64,000 bases of DNA from Angelobacter sp036557225 (GTDB taxonomy: Bacteria > Acidobacteriota > Terriglobia > Terriglobales > Acidobacteriaceae): contig DATBHX010000037.1 in the NCBI GenBank assembly GCA_036557225.1, forward strand, positions 1 to 64,000. Reading direction: 5' to 3'. A program made the translations under genes and the position numbers. Shown here piece by piece: positions 17,923 to 25,958 of the stretch; position 1 is the stretch's first letter; each line of letters opens with the position of its first letter. The notes beneath the pieces were generated by a model. It was not told where the DNA came from. It did no database searches and worked only from the letters and a program-made list of their open reading frames with translations.

Positions 17923-18005
17923 ATCCGTCATTCTCCTTACCGCGCTCACAAACAAATTTTTTGTTCGATAACACAAGGGTAGACGCGGGAAGGTGTTGCC
18001 ACAAG

Positions 18006-18044
18006 ATGGCAGATTTGCCATTATAGAGATGTGATTCTGCCATC
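18006..18044. promoter_or_regulatory. Candidate operator in the DUF4242/GlxA divergent promoter
   Basis: A perfect palindrome ATGGCA-GATT-TGCCAT lies at 18006-18021, and a further half-site CTGCCATC at 18037-18044 pairs with GATGGCAG at 18005-18012. The sites sit about 60-100 bases before the regulator start and 84 bases before the DUF4242 start. They are a natural binding target for the adjacent AraC-type regulator, but this is inference. Confidence 0.5.
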
Positions 18045-18105
18045 TCGGGACATTTCACCCCAGTTGGTCATGCGCGGGACCAAACGGCAATCACGGAGAC
18101 GCGCT

Positions 18106-19080
18106 ATGACCGACGTGACCATTCTGTTCCTTGACGGAACCTTTTCTTCCACCGCCGCCGGGCCCATGGAGGTCTTTCACCATGCCGGCGCTCTCTGGAA
18201 CAATCTAACTGGCTCTCGTCCGGCGCCACGGTTTCGCGTGACTACGGCATCGGCGGATGGACGCGCTGTCCGCTGTGACGGGCCAATCCGCATCACGCCG
18301 GACGCGGCGCTGAAAGACATCCACCAGACGGATCTGATCTTTATTCCCACCACCGGAGTCAGCATTGATGACGTGGTGGAACGCAATGCGCCGGTCGTAC
18401 CCTGGCTGCATCGCTGGCACAAGCGCGGAGCGGCGATCGCGAGCGTGTGTTCCGGCGTGGGGTTGGTAGCGGCGACCGGCATGCTTGACGGCAAGCGCGC
18501 CACCACGCATTGGGGCCTGGCCGATCGCTTTCGCGAGAAATACCCTCGGGTCAAGTGGATGCCGGAACTCATGGTGACCGAGGATCGCGGCTTCTACTGT
18601 GGCGGCGGCGTGCACGCCGCGCTCGATCTCACTTTGTATCTGGTGGAAAAATTCTGCGGGCATGAAGTGGCCATGCAGAGCGCCAAAGCCATGCTGATCG
18701 ATATGCCCCGCCCGTGGCAGGCCGGCTTTGCGATTGTCCCGTTAAAGACCGAGCATTCGGACGACTCCATCTCCAGGGCACAGGAGTGGCTGCACGAGAA
18801 TTTCCACAAGAACTTTCCGCTCGAAGCCACGGCCCGGCGCGTGGGCATGAGCCTGCGCAACTTCGTCCGTCGCTTCAAGCAAGCGACGGGGGACAATCCG
18901 TTAACCTACATACAAAAGCTGCGGATCGCCGCGGCCAAGCGCCTGCTGGAGAGCGATCATCGCACCATGCAGGAGATCAGCGACGCCGTTGGATATCAAG
19001 ACCCGGTTTTCTTCCGCAATCTCTTTCAGCGCCACACCGGTGTTTCACCCAGCGCCTACCGGCGTAAATTTGGCGTGTGA
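18106..19080 (+). CDS. GlxA-type transcriptional regulator (DJ-1/PfpI plus AraC HTH)
   Basis: A 324-residue transcription factor. Residues about 1-185 form a DJ-1/PfpI-like sensor domain, with ASVCSGVGLVAATGMLDG around the nucleophile elbow Cys and TTHW after it. Residues about 220-322 form an AraC double helix-turn-helix ending in DPVFFRNLFQRHTGVSPSAYRR. Such regulators sense small metabolites through the amidase-like domain. I chose the ATG at 18106 because GGAG is just upstream and the domain begins at once; the earlier ATG at 18031 falls within the operator region. Divergent from the DUF4242 gene. Confidence 0.88.
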   Translation: MTDVTILFLDGTFSSTAAGPMEVFHHAGALWNNLTGSRPAPRFRVTTASADGRAVRCDGPIRITPDAALKDIHQTDLIFIPTTGVSIDDVVERNAPVVPWLHRWHKRGAAIASVCSGVGLVAATGMLDGKRATTHWGLADRFREKYPRVKWMPELMVTEDRGFYCGGGVHAALDLTLYLVEKFCGHEVAMQSAKAMLIDMPRPWQAGFAIVPLKTEHSDDSISRAQEWLHENFHKNFPLEATARRVGMSLRNFVRRFKQATGDNPLTYIQKLRIAAAKRLLESDHRTMQEISDAVGYQDPVFFRNLFQRHTGVSPSAYRRKFGV

Positions 19081-19432
19081 GCCGCGCACGATCCGCCAAC
19101 ACTCTTCGATACGAAAAACCGGCGATGCAGCTTTATTGCGGCCTGGGTTGATTTCGCTTTCCGAAACGCGCCCTGCAGGTGCTTCTTCAACGTAAATCAA
19201 TGGTAAGTACAGCATGATGGCCACGTTTTTCAAAGCCACGATGTGGCGTTTCCGGACGGATACTCACAAATGTAAAGCTGCATTCATCGAAAAGTAATCT
19301 GACATTCACTTTTCCCAGATTGAGACCTGTTATCCGTATATCTCGGGTGGCGTGGAAGCCCCTTGGGACCACAGTCTTAACCGGCCTAAACGGGTTCAGC
19401 GATCGCCGCCAATCTTATCTCTGGAGGTATCA
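19081..19432. other. Gap with no supported gene
   Basis: This 352-base stretch upstream of the phosphoesterase gene contains two short minus-strand frames (19045-19239 and 19187-19372) in different frames, neither with a good ribosome site. Only the ribosome site CTGGAGG (19421-19427) for the next gene is clear. I see no recognised RNA or repeat. Confidence 0.4.
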
Positions 19433-20716
19433 ATGCTGCACCTCAGACGTCTTGGCATGCTGGGCTCACTGGCCCTGTTGGCTGCACTGTGCACCTTGAA
19501 CGCCCGCGCGGAAGACAACAAGGGCGAAATCAAGACCGTTTTCGTGATTGCGATGGAAAATCACAACTGGACCCAGCCGGCCAACCAGTTTTCCGGCGGA
19601 ATTCAGCAGATTTTTCAGAACCCCAACGCGCCCTTCATCAACGCCCTGGTGAATGGGACCGCGACTGCGACGATTAATGGCCGCCAGGTCAATATCAGCA
19701 AGCATGTGGCGTTCGCCACGAACTATCACAACGTTCTGGCGACAGCCGGCGTTAACCCGCACATTCATCCATCGGAGCCCAACTACATCTGGGCGGAAGC
19801 CGGCTCGAACTTTGGCGTGTTCAATGACAATGATCCCTTTGCCCCTGCAGGTACCAACCTGCAGATCAGCAACGTGGACAACCAACTGCATCTTACCCGA
19901 CTGCTTGACCAGTGCGGAGTAAGCTGGAAGTCGTATCAGGAAGATATCGACCTGGTCCCGAACGGCACCTCCTTTGACAACGTCGTTCTACCCCAGAATC
20001 TATGGACGTCTCCGATCAAGAGCCTCTCCGGAAACTTTGTCAACGGCGTAAACCAGTTCAACGGCTCCACTCAGTTCAACTATGCGGTGAAGCACAATCC
20101 GCAGGCTTACTTCACCGACAGCAACGGCGGCAATGATCTGACCACTGCAAATCCGAAGCGCCTGCAATATGCTCCGCTGCAGCAGTTCTTCGTTGATCTG
20201 TCCAACAATGCCGTGGCGCAATACAACTGGATCACGCCGAACCAGTTCAACGATCAGCACACCGCGCTCAAGGGCGGATTCAAGGGTGTGACCGGTGATG
20301 CCGCGAACATCCTGCAGGGCGATTTCTTCCTGCAGCAGGTGATTCCTGTGATCATGGCTTCCAAGGCCTACAACGATCACGGCGCGATCGTCATCTGGTG
20401 GGACGAGGCAGAGGGCGACGGCGTCGCCGGCGACAATCCGGACGACCTGAACCACACCATCGGCGAAATCGTGATTTCGCCTGAAGCTCACCCCAACGAG
20501 GGCGGCGTGCCATTCGGAAGCGACGTGTTCCTCACTCACTCCTCGGACCTCCGCACCATGCAGGAAATCTTCCACGTAACCAGACCGTTCTTCCTGGGTG
20601 ATGCCATCCACGGAAGCGATCTTTCCAGCCTCTTTGCCGAGGGCGCAATCCCCCAACGCAACGGGAATGGAAACGACGACGGCAGGGGTTGCGGAGGAGA
20701 TCGGGGCGACCGCTAA
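19433..20716 (+). CDS. Secreted phosphoesterase, phospholipase C/acid phosphatase family
   Basis: A 427-residue exported protein with a signal peptide (about residues 1-27). The family start TVFVIAMENHNW carries the metal-binding Glu-Asn of PF04185-type phosphoesterases. HIHPSEPNYIWAEAG and IVIWWDEAEGDG supply later metal-site regions. The C-terminal tail is Gly/Asn/Asp-rich. Members hydrolyse phospholipids or phosphomonoesters; the substrate is unknown. I chose the ATG at 19433 because CTGGAGG precedes it and the signal peptide begins there. It appears to be a single-gene unit with a terminator at 20746. Confidence 0.85.
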   Translation: MLHLRRLGMLGSLALLAALCTLNARAEDNKGEIKTVFVIAMENHNWTQPANQFSGGIQQIFQNPNAPFINALVNGTATATINGRQVNISKHVAFATNYHNVLATAGVNPHIHPSEPNYIWAEAGSNFGVFNDNDPFAPAGTNLQISNVDNQLHLTRLLDQCGVSWKSYQEDIDLVPNGTSFDNVVLPQNLWTSPIKSLSGNFVNGVNQFNGSTQFNYAVKHNPQAYFTDSNGGNDLTTANPKRLQYAPLQQFFVDLSNNAVAQYNWITPNQFNDQHTALKGGFKGVTGDAANILQGDFFLQQVIPVIMASKAYNDHGAIVIWWDEAEGDGVAGDNPDDLNHTIGEIVISPEAHPNEGGVPFGSDVFLTHSSDLRTMQEIFHVTRPFFLGDAIHGSDLSSLFAEGAIPQRNGNGNDDGRGCGGDRGDR

Positions 20717-20745
20717 GCAGGGATCATTAGTCTGAAGTTGCAACT

Positions 20746-20785
20746 GGCGCAGAGATCGAACCTGGTCTCTGCGCCGTATGTTTTT
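20746..20785 (+). terminator. Rho-independent terminator after the phosphoesterase gene
   Basis: Ten-base perfect arms GGCGCAGAGA (20746-20755) and TCTCTGCGCC (20766-20775) are followed a few bases later by TTTTT (20781-20785). Confidence 0.75.
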
Positions 20786-20862
20786 CGCGGTGGGTTGCGT
20801 AATTTACCTGCCGACACAGGCTGTGTGCTAACGTTAGTCGCGGTTGTTCCGTCTATTGCCGT

Positions 20863-21348
20863 ATGAAAACTGCATTGTTCATTCTGGCGGCTATCGCCCT
20901 GACAGCATCCGCGCAGACCCCGTCCACGGGCGGCGACCACGCACACCATGACATGGAGCAGCGCGGCAATCAGGGGATGGGCTTTGACCAGGACAAGACC
21001 ACGCATCATTTTCTCTTACACAAAGATGGCGGGGCGATTCAGGTGACGGCGAACTCGGGCGATGACAAAGCCAGCGTCGACTACATCCGTATGCACCTGG
21101 GACACATTCGCGCGGCATTCAAGTCCGGCGATTTCAATATCCCCGGTTTTGTGCATGACCAGACTCCTCCCGGCGTGCCGGTCATGGTCAAGCTGAAAGA
21201 CCAGATTCATTACCGCTACGAAGACATCGCCAATGGCGGGCGCGTAACCATCAGCAGTGCGAACCATGAAGCGGTCGAGGCCGTTCATCAGTTCCTGCGC
21301 TTTCAAATCACCGAGCACAAAACCGGCGATACACTGGGCGCAAAGTAA
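20863..21348 (+). CDS. Small secreted hypothetical protein, His/Met-rich N-terminus
   Basis: A 161-residue exported protein with a signal peptide ending near TASAQ. The mature N-terminus is rich in His and Met (DHAHHDMEQRGNQGMGF), which might bind metal. The remaining domain (about 45-155) has the repeated pattern VKLKDQIHYRYEDIANGGRVTI and SANHEAVEAVHQFLRFQ. I recognise this as a family of unknown function found in several Gram-negative phyla, but cannot name a role. The gene appears monocistronic. Confidence 0.75.
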   Translation: MKTALFILAAIALTASAQTPSTGGDHAHHDMEQRGNQGMGFDQDKTTHHFLLHKDGGAIQVTANSGDDKASVDYIRMHLGHIRAAFKSGDFNIPGFVHDQTPPGVPVMVKLKDQIHYRYEDIANGGRVTISSANHEAVEAVHQFLRFQITEHKTGDTLGAK

Positions 21349-21521
21349 CCGGAAACCCTTCCTTCTATCTTTAGCTGGATTCGTCAACAACGCTCCGTGA
21401 CGAAGTGTTTGCATCCTGTCCCGGTGAGGCTTATCATGGCGCGGTTCGCTACCGGGAGCGGGCCGGTTCTTGTTTTTAAGGATCGCACACCTCACTTTTG
21501 CTTCGGCAGAAAGGTGGTTCC

Positions 21522-22076
21522 ATGATTCGTATCCTGCTGTTCTGCGCAATGCTGTTCCAGGCTGCAACGCAACCCGCGTCGCCAAAACCGGCGATCGACA
21601 ATGACCGCGTCACGGTGTGGGATGTTTCCGACTCTGTAGCGGCTCAACCGCTCGACGCCGTGATTGTCTCTGCCTCGGGCAATGCAACCTTCGTTCCCAA
21701 GGGCGCAACGCCGAAGATCTCAGGACACTCGCTAGTGATCGACTTGAAGGACCATCCGGTGCCACCGATAGAAAATAAAACCAGCTACCCGCTGGGGTTT
21801 CCGCGGCCAGGATCAAAGAAGCTGCTGGAGAACGCACGCGTGATCGTGTGGGATTACACCTGGCAGCCGGGAGTGGCCACACCCATGCACTTCCACGATA
21901 AAGACATTGTGGCGTGGTTCCTGGAAGACGGCGACCTGAGTTCTACCACTCCGGACGGAAAGTCCACCGTCAATCAGTACACTGCCGGCACCATTAAGTT
22001 TAACTCTCGCGACCGCACGCACTCGGAAACGCTGGTCAAAGGAAAACAGCACGCCCTTATTACGGAGCTAAAGTAA
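21522..22076 (+). CDS. Exported cupin-like hypothetical protein
   Basis: A 184-residue protein with a short signal peptide (MIRILLFCAMLFQAA). The sequence shows an apparent internal duplication: DNDRVTVWDV near residue 27 and ENARVIVWDYTW near 107. The second half carries MHFHDKDIVAWFLEDG, a cupin-type HxH metal site, and HSETLVKG later. The first copy lacks the histidines, suggesting a degenerate N-terminal cupin and an active C-terminal one. I chose the ATG at 21522 because AAAGGTGG precedes it. Function unknown. Confidence 0.75.
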   Translation: MIRILLFCAMLFQAATQPASPKPAIDNDRVTVWDVSDSVAAQPLDAVIVSASGNATFVPKGATPKISGHSLVIDLKDHPVPPIENKTSYPLGFPRPGSKKLLENARVIVWDYTWQPGVATPMHFHDKDIVAWFLEDGDLSSTTPDGKSTVNQYTAGTIKFNSRDRTHSETLVKGKQHALITELK

Positions 22077-22202
22077 GGTCGATTCATTCTGGCGCTTTGC
22101 TCAACCCGCCAGTGGGCTTCCTTGCACTGGGTGGTGTTCTGCGCCCGAAGCACGCGGTTCCGCACGCAAGCCGGCCTCTCCGCTTTTGACCGTAAAAACA
22201 AA

Positions 22203-22242
22203 GCCGTGTTCCCTCCCGCCAAGATGGCGAGGGAACACGGCG
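22203..22242 (-). terminator. Long hairpin terminator downstream of the bacilliredoxin gene
   Basis: GCCGTGTTCCCTC/CGCCA pairs with TGGCG/AGGGAACACGGC (one bulged base) around a three-base loop. On the minus strand it is followed by a T-rich stretch (CTTTGTTTTT), which suits termination of the minus-strand gene ending at 22258. Confidence 0.75.
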
Positions 22243-22257
22243 ATTTTCTGTTGATAC

Positions 22258-22683
22258 CTAAACGCTGGTTTTGGCGCAATGCTTCTCAAACGCCTGCTTC
22301 AACCGCGATGCGATGGTCATGGGATCGCTCACTTCGATATCGCTGCGCTGCATCATGTAGACCAGCTGGCCATCGCGCAGCAGGGCAATCGAGGGCGAAG
22401 ACGGCGGATAGCCGGTGAAATGCTGGCGTGCTGTCTCGGTAGCTTCGCGGTCCTGGCCGGCAAAGACGGTGATCATGCGGTCCGGCCGCACTCCGCTCTG
22501 TACAGCGGCGCGAACGCCGGGGCGCATACGCCCGGCAGCGCATCCGCAGATGGAGTTCACCACCACCATCAGCGTGCCTTTTTGCTTGATTGCGTTTTCG
22601 ACTTCGGCCGCAGTGCGCGCCTCTTCAATGCCTGCACCGGTAAGCTCCTGGCGCATAGGCGTCAGCATTCCCTCTGGATACAT
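22258..22683 (-). CDS. Bacilliredoxin, BrxA/BrxB (YphP) family
   Basis: A 141-residue thioredoxin-fold protein with the active-site CGC motif (NSICGCAAGRMRPG, about residues 43-56) and YPPSSPS after it. Bacilliredoxins remove bacillithiol from S-bacillithiolated proteins in Firmicutes. Homologues also occur in Acidobacteriota and other bacteria thought to make bacillithiol-like thiols, so that role is plausible but not shown here. It is a single gene with its own terminator. Confidence 0.9.
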   Translation of the reverse strand: MYPEGMLTPMRQELTGAGIEEARTAAEVENAIKQKGTLMVVVNSICGCAAGRMRPGVRAAVQSGVRPDRMITVFAGQDREATETARQHFTGYPPSSPSIALLRDGQLVYMMQRSDIEVSDPMTIASRLKQAFEKHCAKTSV

Positions 22684-22778
22684 TCGACTCTCCCCTCTCG
22701 TTCGGATCTCCTCCTATTTTACCAAGGATCGGCGCTGCGTCAGTAGACGAGATAGGCTCTTCTCGATCAAGGGCTAAA

Positions 22779-22887
22779 TTCATCGCTAACGCGATGAACG
22801 TCTGCCTAAAGGCCCGCGAACCCGGCATGCCGGGATCGCTAGACGCTGATACTGCCAGTGGCCAGTTTTTCAAACTGACCCACTGGC
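22779..22887 (+). repeat. Structured intergenic repeat, copy A
   Basis: Three consecutive hairpins: TTCATCGC-TAAC-GCGATGAA (22779-22798); CCCGGCATGCCGGG (22821-22834); and a long stem from GCCAGTG (22854-22860) to CACTGGC (22881-22887) with an inner CAGTTT/AAACTG. The linkers CGTCTGCCTAAAGGCCC and GCTAGACGCTGATACTGC are shared with the copy at 37923 (opposite orientation), and more loosely with the one at 53354. It lies between brx and murB, which are divergent. Confidence 0.8.
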
Positions 22888-22939
22888 AAGAAACCAATTC
22901 CCTATTCCAGATTCTTGCTTTACCCTGAACCGAAGCCCC

Positions 22940-24007
22940 TTGGAGATCCAGGAAAACATTCCTCTTGGCCCGCTGACCACCTTGCAGGTAGGTGGCCCGG
23001 CGCGCTATTTCGTTGAGGCCCACAACGAGCATGAAGTTATGGAAGCGTTGGCCCTGGCCACGGCCAGGCATCTGCCTCTCTTTGTGTTGGGCGGCGGCAG
23101 CAACCTGGTTATCGCCGATGCAGGCTGGCCCGGCCTGGTGCTTAAAGTCTCTTTGCATGGGGTCGAGTTCGAAGGCGGGCGCGAGAAAATGCTGTTCCGC
23201 GCCCGCGCAGGTGAAGACTGGGACGACCTTGTCGCACTTGCCGTCAGCAAAGATTGCGCCGGCATTGAGTGCCTGAGCGGCATCCCCGGCACCGTGGGCG
23301 GGACCCCGGTGCAAAACGTGGGCGCTTATGGACAGGAAGTTTCAGAAACCATCACGCGGGTGCGCGCGCTCGAAATCGCCAGCGGCAACGTCATCGAGAT
23401 GAGCAACGCCGACTGCGGTTTTGCCTATCGCACCAGCAAGTTCAACAGCACGATGCGCGATCAGTACATTGTGCTGGAAGTGGACTATCTTCTCGAGCGC
23501 GAGGGCGACCCCAAAATCGAATACGCCGACGTCAAAAAATTCCTTGCCGCGCAGGCAGGCTCGGGAAAGCCCACGCTGAAGGCGGTACGCGACGCCGTTC
23601 GCTCCATTCGCCAGAGCAAAGCCATGCTGATTGTGCCGGGCGATGAGGACTGCCGCAGCGCCGGATCGTTTTTCAAAAACCCGCTGGTGAGCGAGGCGGA
23701 GGCAATACGAGTTGAGGCCCTGGCGCAAAAGCTCGTGCCCGGTAAAACATTGCCGCGTTATCCCGGCAGCAGCGGCCGGGTCAAGCTCGCAGCGGCATGG
23801 CTGGTGGAACAAGCCGGCTTCCACAAAGGATATTCACGCGACCCTGTGGGCATCTCGCGCAAACACTCGCTGGCGATCGTCAATCGTGGCGGCGCGACGG
23901 CGAAAGACATTGTGTCGCTGAAAAAAGAAATTCAGCAGAAAGTGTTTGATGTCTGGGGCGTGATGCTGCAACCGGAGCCGGTGTTTGTGGGGTTTGACCA
24001 AGGCTAG
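22940..24007 (+). CDS. murB: UDP-N-acetylenolpyruvoylglucosamine reductase
   Basis: A 355-residue cytoplasmic flavoenzyme that reduces enolpyruvyl-UDP-GlcNAc to UDP-MurNAc in peptidoglycan synthesis. FAD-binding signatures are LGGGSNLV (about residue 50) and IECLSGIPGTVGGTPVQNVGAYG (about 110-132). The catalytic serine/glutamate region is CRSAGSFFKNP, and the C-terminal domain has WLVEQAGFHKG followed by HSLAIVNRGGAT. Translation appears to begin at a TTG (22940) with no strong ribosome site, directly at the conserved N-terminus. No other mur genes are nearby. The repeat copy A lies just upstream and may overlap the promoter. Confidence 0.93.
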   Translation: MEIQENIPLGPLTTLQVGGPARYFVEAHNEHEVMEALALATARHLPLFVLGGGSNLVIADAGWPGLVLKVSLHGVEFEGGREKMLFRARAGEDWDDLVALAVSKDCAGIECLSGIPGTVGGTPVQNVGAYGQEVSETITRVRALEIASGNVIEMSNADCGFAYRTSKFNSTMRDQYIVLEVDYLLEREGDPKIEYADVKKFLAAQAGSGKPTLKAVRDAVRSIRQSKAMLIVPGDEDCRSAGSFFKNPLVSEAEAIRVEALAQKLVPGKTLPRYPGSSGRVKLAAAWLVEQAGFHKGYSRDPVGISRKHSLAIVNRGGATAKDIVSLKKEIQQKVFDVWGVMLQPEPVFVGFDQG

Positions 24008-24084
24008 CAGGGCACTGATCTGCCTGTTCAATCGTCTGATTGCCAAAAATTGAGGTCGATCAACCCGGCGAGGCTGGTATAAGT

Positions 24085-24576
24085 ATGTGCATGAGAAAGT
24101 TGTTCCTGCTTTGCACGCTTGTAGGAATCGTGTTCGCCCAACAACCTTCCAAAAAACCTGCGTCTGCGCCATTGAAGGAGTATTCCTACCCATCTGATGG
24201 GTTCGCAATGAAATTTCCGTACGCTCCAGACCCCCACGCTGATTCCATTCACTCGGACTTCAAGGTGTGGACGGTCCACCTGGAAGGGAGCGCCGGAATC
24301 AGCCTACGAGTGAAAGTGGACTCTCTACCCTGCGATGCTGCGCTGGAGAGGCTCAAAGCGATGGCAAAAGCCGATAATCTGCCGATCCGGGAGTTTTCCG
24401 TGAATGGGCGGCCTGCGTGGGAAGAACAGCAGCACCGAAGCGGCAACTCGGTGGTGTTAGAGCGATATGTATGTGGCGTAGGCCGTTATTACATTCTCAC
24501 TTTCGGGTGGCCGGCCAGTGATTCCCGGCCGCAGCTAGGAATGGAGATCATGGATTCGTTTCGTCTCATCAAATAG
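24085..24576 (+). CDS. Small exported hypothetical protein
   Basis: A 163-residue protein with a signal peptide (MRKLFLLCTLVGIVFAQQ). The mature part begins Lys/Pro-rich, then KEYSYPSDGFAMKFP, a pattern seen in secreted proteins that resemble PsbP/LpqN-like folds. Two cysteines (about residues 93 and 129) could form a disulfide. I do not recognise a characterised family. The start could equally be the ATG at 24091; I prefer 24085 because GAGG lies 11 bases upstream. Confidence 0.7.
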   Translation: MCMRKLFLLCTLVGIVFAQQPSKKPASAPLKEYSYPSDGFAMKFPYAPDPHADSIHSDFKVWTVHLEGSAGISLRVKVDSLPCDAALERLKAMAKADNLPIREFSVNGRPAWEEQQHRSGNSVVLERYVCGVGRYYILTFGWPASDSRPQLGMEIMDSFRLIK

Positions 24577-24603
24577 CAGCCCAAATGTGTTTGATTTTGG
24601 CGC

Positions 24604-25290
24604 TTATTGCCCCACTACACTGCCATCCTTCATCAGCAGCATCCGCTCGCCCAGCAGACTTGCTTCGCTGCGATCGTGCGTTACCAGCAAGACAGGAATG
24701 CTGTTCTGCGCCAGCCACTGTTTGAGGTCGCCGATGATGGCCAGCTTCAGGTCATCATCGAGCGCGGAGAACGGTTCATCCAGCAGCAGCAGTCGAGGAT
24801 TGGTCACCAACGCGCGAGCCAGGGCCACGCGCTGGCGCTGGCCGCCGGAAATTTCATTGGGCCGGTGCCCGGAAAGATGGGTGATGTGGAAGCGTTCCAG
24901 AATGTCGCGCACCAGGCGGGTGCGCTGGTCGCCATTGCTGCGAATGCCGAAGGCAACGTTGTCTGCCGCTGTCATATGAGGAAAGAGAGCCAGGTCCTGG
25001 AAGACGTAGCCAACGCGACGCTGCTGGGGTGGGAGGTTGATGTTGCGCCGCGAGTCGAACAATACTTCGCTGCCGACGGAGATCGCGCCTTCGTCGGGCG
25101 TGGTGAGTCCGGCCAGGCATTGCAGTATTGTGGTCTTACCCGAGCCGGAAGGCCCAAAGATCACGGTGACGCCGGGAGGCAAGGAAAACTTTACGTCCAG
25201 AGAAAAGCGGTGGAGCCTTTTGGAGCTGAATGTTTTTTTGAGTTCGAGTTGCAGGCCACTCATCAGGCCGCTTATCTGTGGATCAGTCAT
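24604..25290 (-). CDS. modC: Molybdate ABC transporter ATP-binding protein
   Basis: A 228-residue ATPase. Walker A is GPSGSGKTT (about residue 44), the Q-loop lies in YVFQDLALFPHM, the ABC signature is ISGGQRQR, and Walker B LLLLDEPFSALD and the H-loop VTHDRSEA follow. It is shorter than E. coli ModC and lacks its C-terminal Mop/TOBE domain; here that domain is carried by the separate regulator at 26757. The start overlaps the modB stop (ATGA). Last gene of the regulator-modA-modB-modC operon. Confidence 0.93.
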   Translation of the reverse strand: MTDPQISGLMSGLQLELKKTFSSKRLHRFSLDVKFSLPPGVTVIFGPSGSGKTTILQCLAGLTTPDEGAISVGSEVLFDSRRNINLPPQQRRVGYVFQDLALFPHMTAADNVAFGIRSNGDQRTRLVRDILERFHITHLSGHRPNEISGGQRQRVALARALVTNPRLLLLDEPFSALDDDLKLAIIGDLKQWLAQNSIPVLLVTHDRSEASLLGERMLLMKDGSVVGQ

Positions 25291-25958
25291 CGCGGTTCCA
25301 GCAGGGCCGTACGCCGGTTCAATCCGTACACCACACACAGAAGTGTATAAGAAAACAGCAGCAGGACAAGCGCGGTCTGATTGGCAGCGGCGTAGTCGAG
25401 AGCCTGCACCTGATCGTAAATGTCGATGGAAAGCGTGCGCGTGGCGCCGGGAATGTTACCGCCCACCATGAGCACCACGCCAAATTCGCCGACCGTATGC
25501 GCAAAGCTCAGCATGACGCCGGTGAGCAGCCCCGGCCAGGCCAGAGGTAGAACGATCTGGGAATAAACTTTCCACCGTTCTGCGCCCAGCGTGCGGGCTG
25601 CATCGATCAGACGGCGGTCGACGCCGCGAAACCCGGCAACCATCGGTTGCACGGCAAAAGGCATGCTGTATAGCACTGAAGACACCACCAGCCCGCTGAA
25701 GGTGAATGCCAACGTGCCGCCGGTAAGACGCTCAAACCATCGCCCCAGCACGGTGCCGTTGCCAAAGGCGATCAGCAGATAGAGCCCAAGCACAGTTGGT
25801 GGAAGGATGAGAGGCAGCCCCAGGACTGCTTCCAACAGAAACTTCCAGCGCCGCTGTGAAAAAGTGATCCACAGCGCCACCGGCACGCCGATGATCGTCA
25901 AGATCAGGGCGGTGAGCGTGGCTAGCCTTGCAGTGAGCGCGAACGCCTGCCAGTTCAC
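25287..25958 (-). CDS. modB: Molybdate ABC transporter permease
   Basis: A 223-residue inner-membrane permease with five or six hydrophobic helices. The binding-protein-dependent transport signature falls in DAARTLGAERWKVYSQIVLP, the EAA-loop that contacts the ATPase. SFAHTVGEFGVVLMVGGNIPG is typical of ModB/CysT-type permeases. It overlaps modA and modC by 4 bases each, so the three subunits are translationally coupled. Confidence 0.93.
   Translation of the reverse strand: MNWQAFALTARLATLTALILTIIGVPVALWITFSQRRWKFLLEAVLGLPLILPPTVLGLYLLIAFGNGTVLGRWFERLTGGTLAFTFSGLVVSSVLYSMPFAVQPMVAGFRGVDRRLIDAARTLGAERWKVYSQIVLPLAWPGLLTGVMLSFAHTVGEFGVVLMVGGNIPGATRTLSIDIYDQVQALDYAAANQTALVLLLFSYTLLCVVYGLNRRTALLEPR

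Noticed and set aside
19045..19372. Two short minus-strand frames between the GlxA-type regulator and the phosphoesterase
   Set aside because: They are in different frames, lack ribosome sites, and one overlaps the regulator's coding end.
22940..24007. murB as part of a cell-wall (dcw) cluster
   Set aside because: No mur, fts or ddl genes are adjacent; it stands alone.
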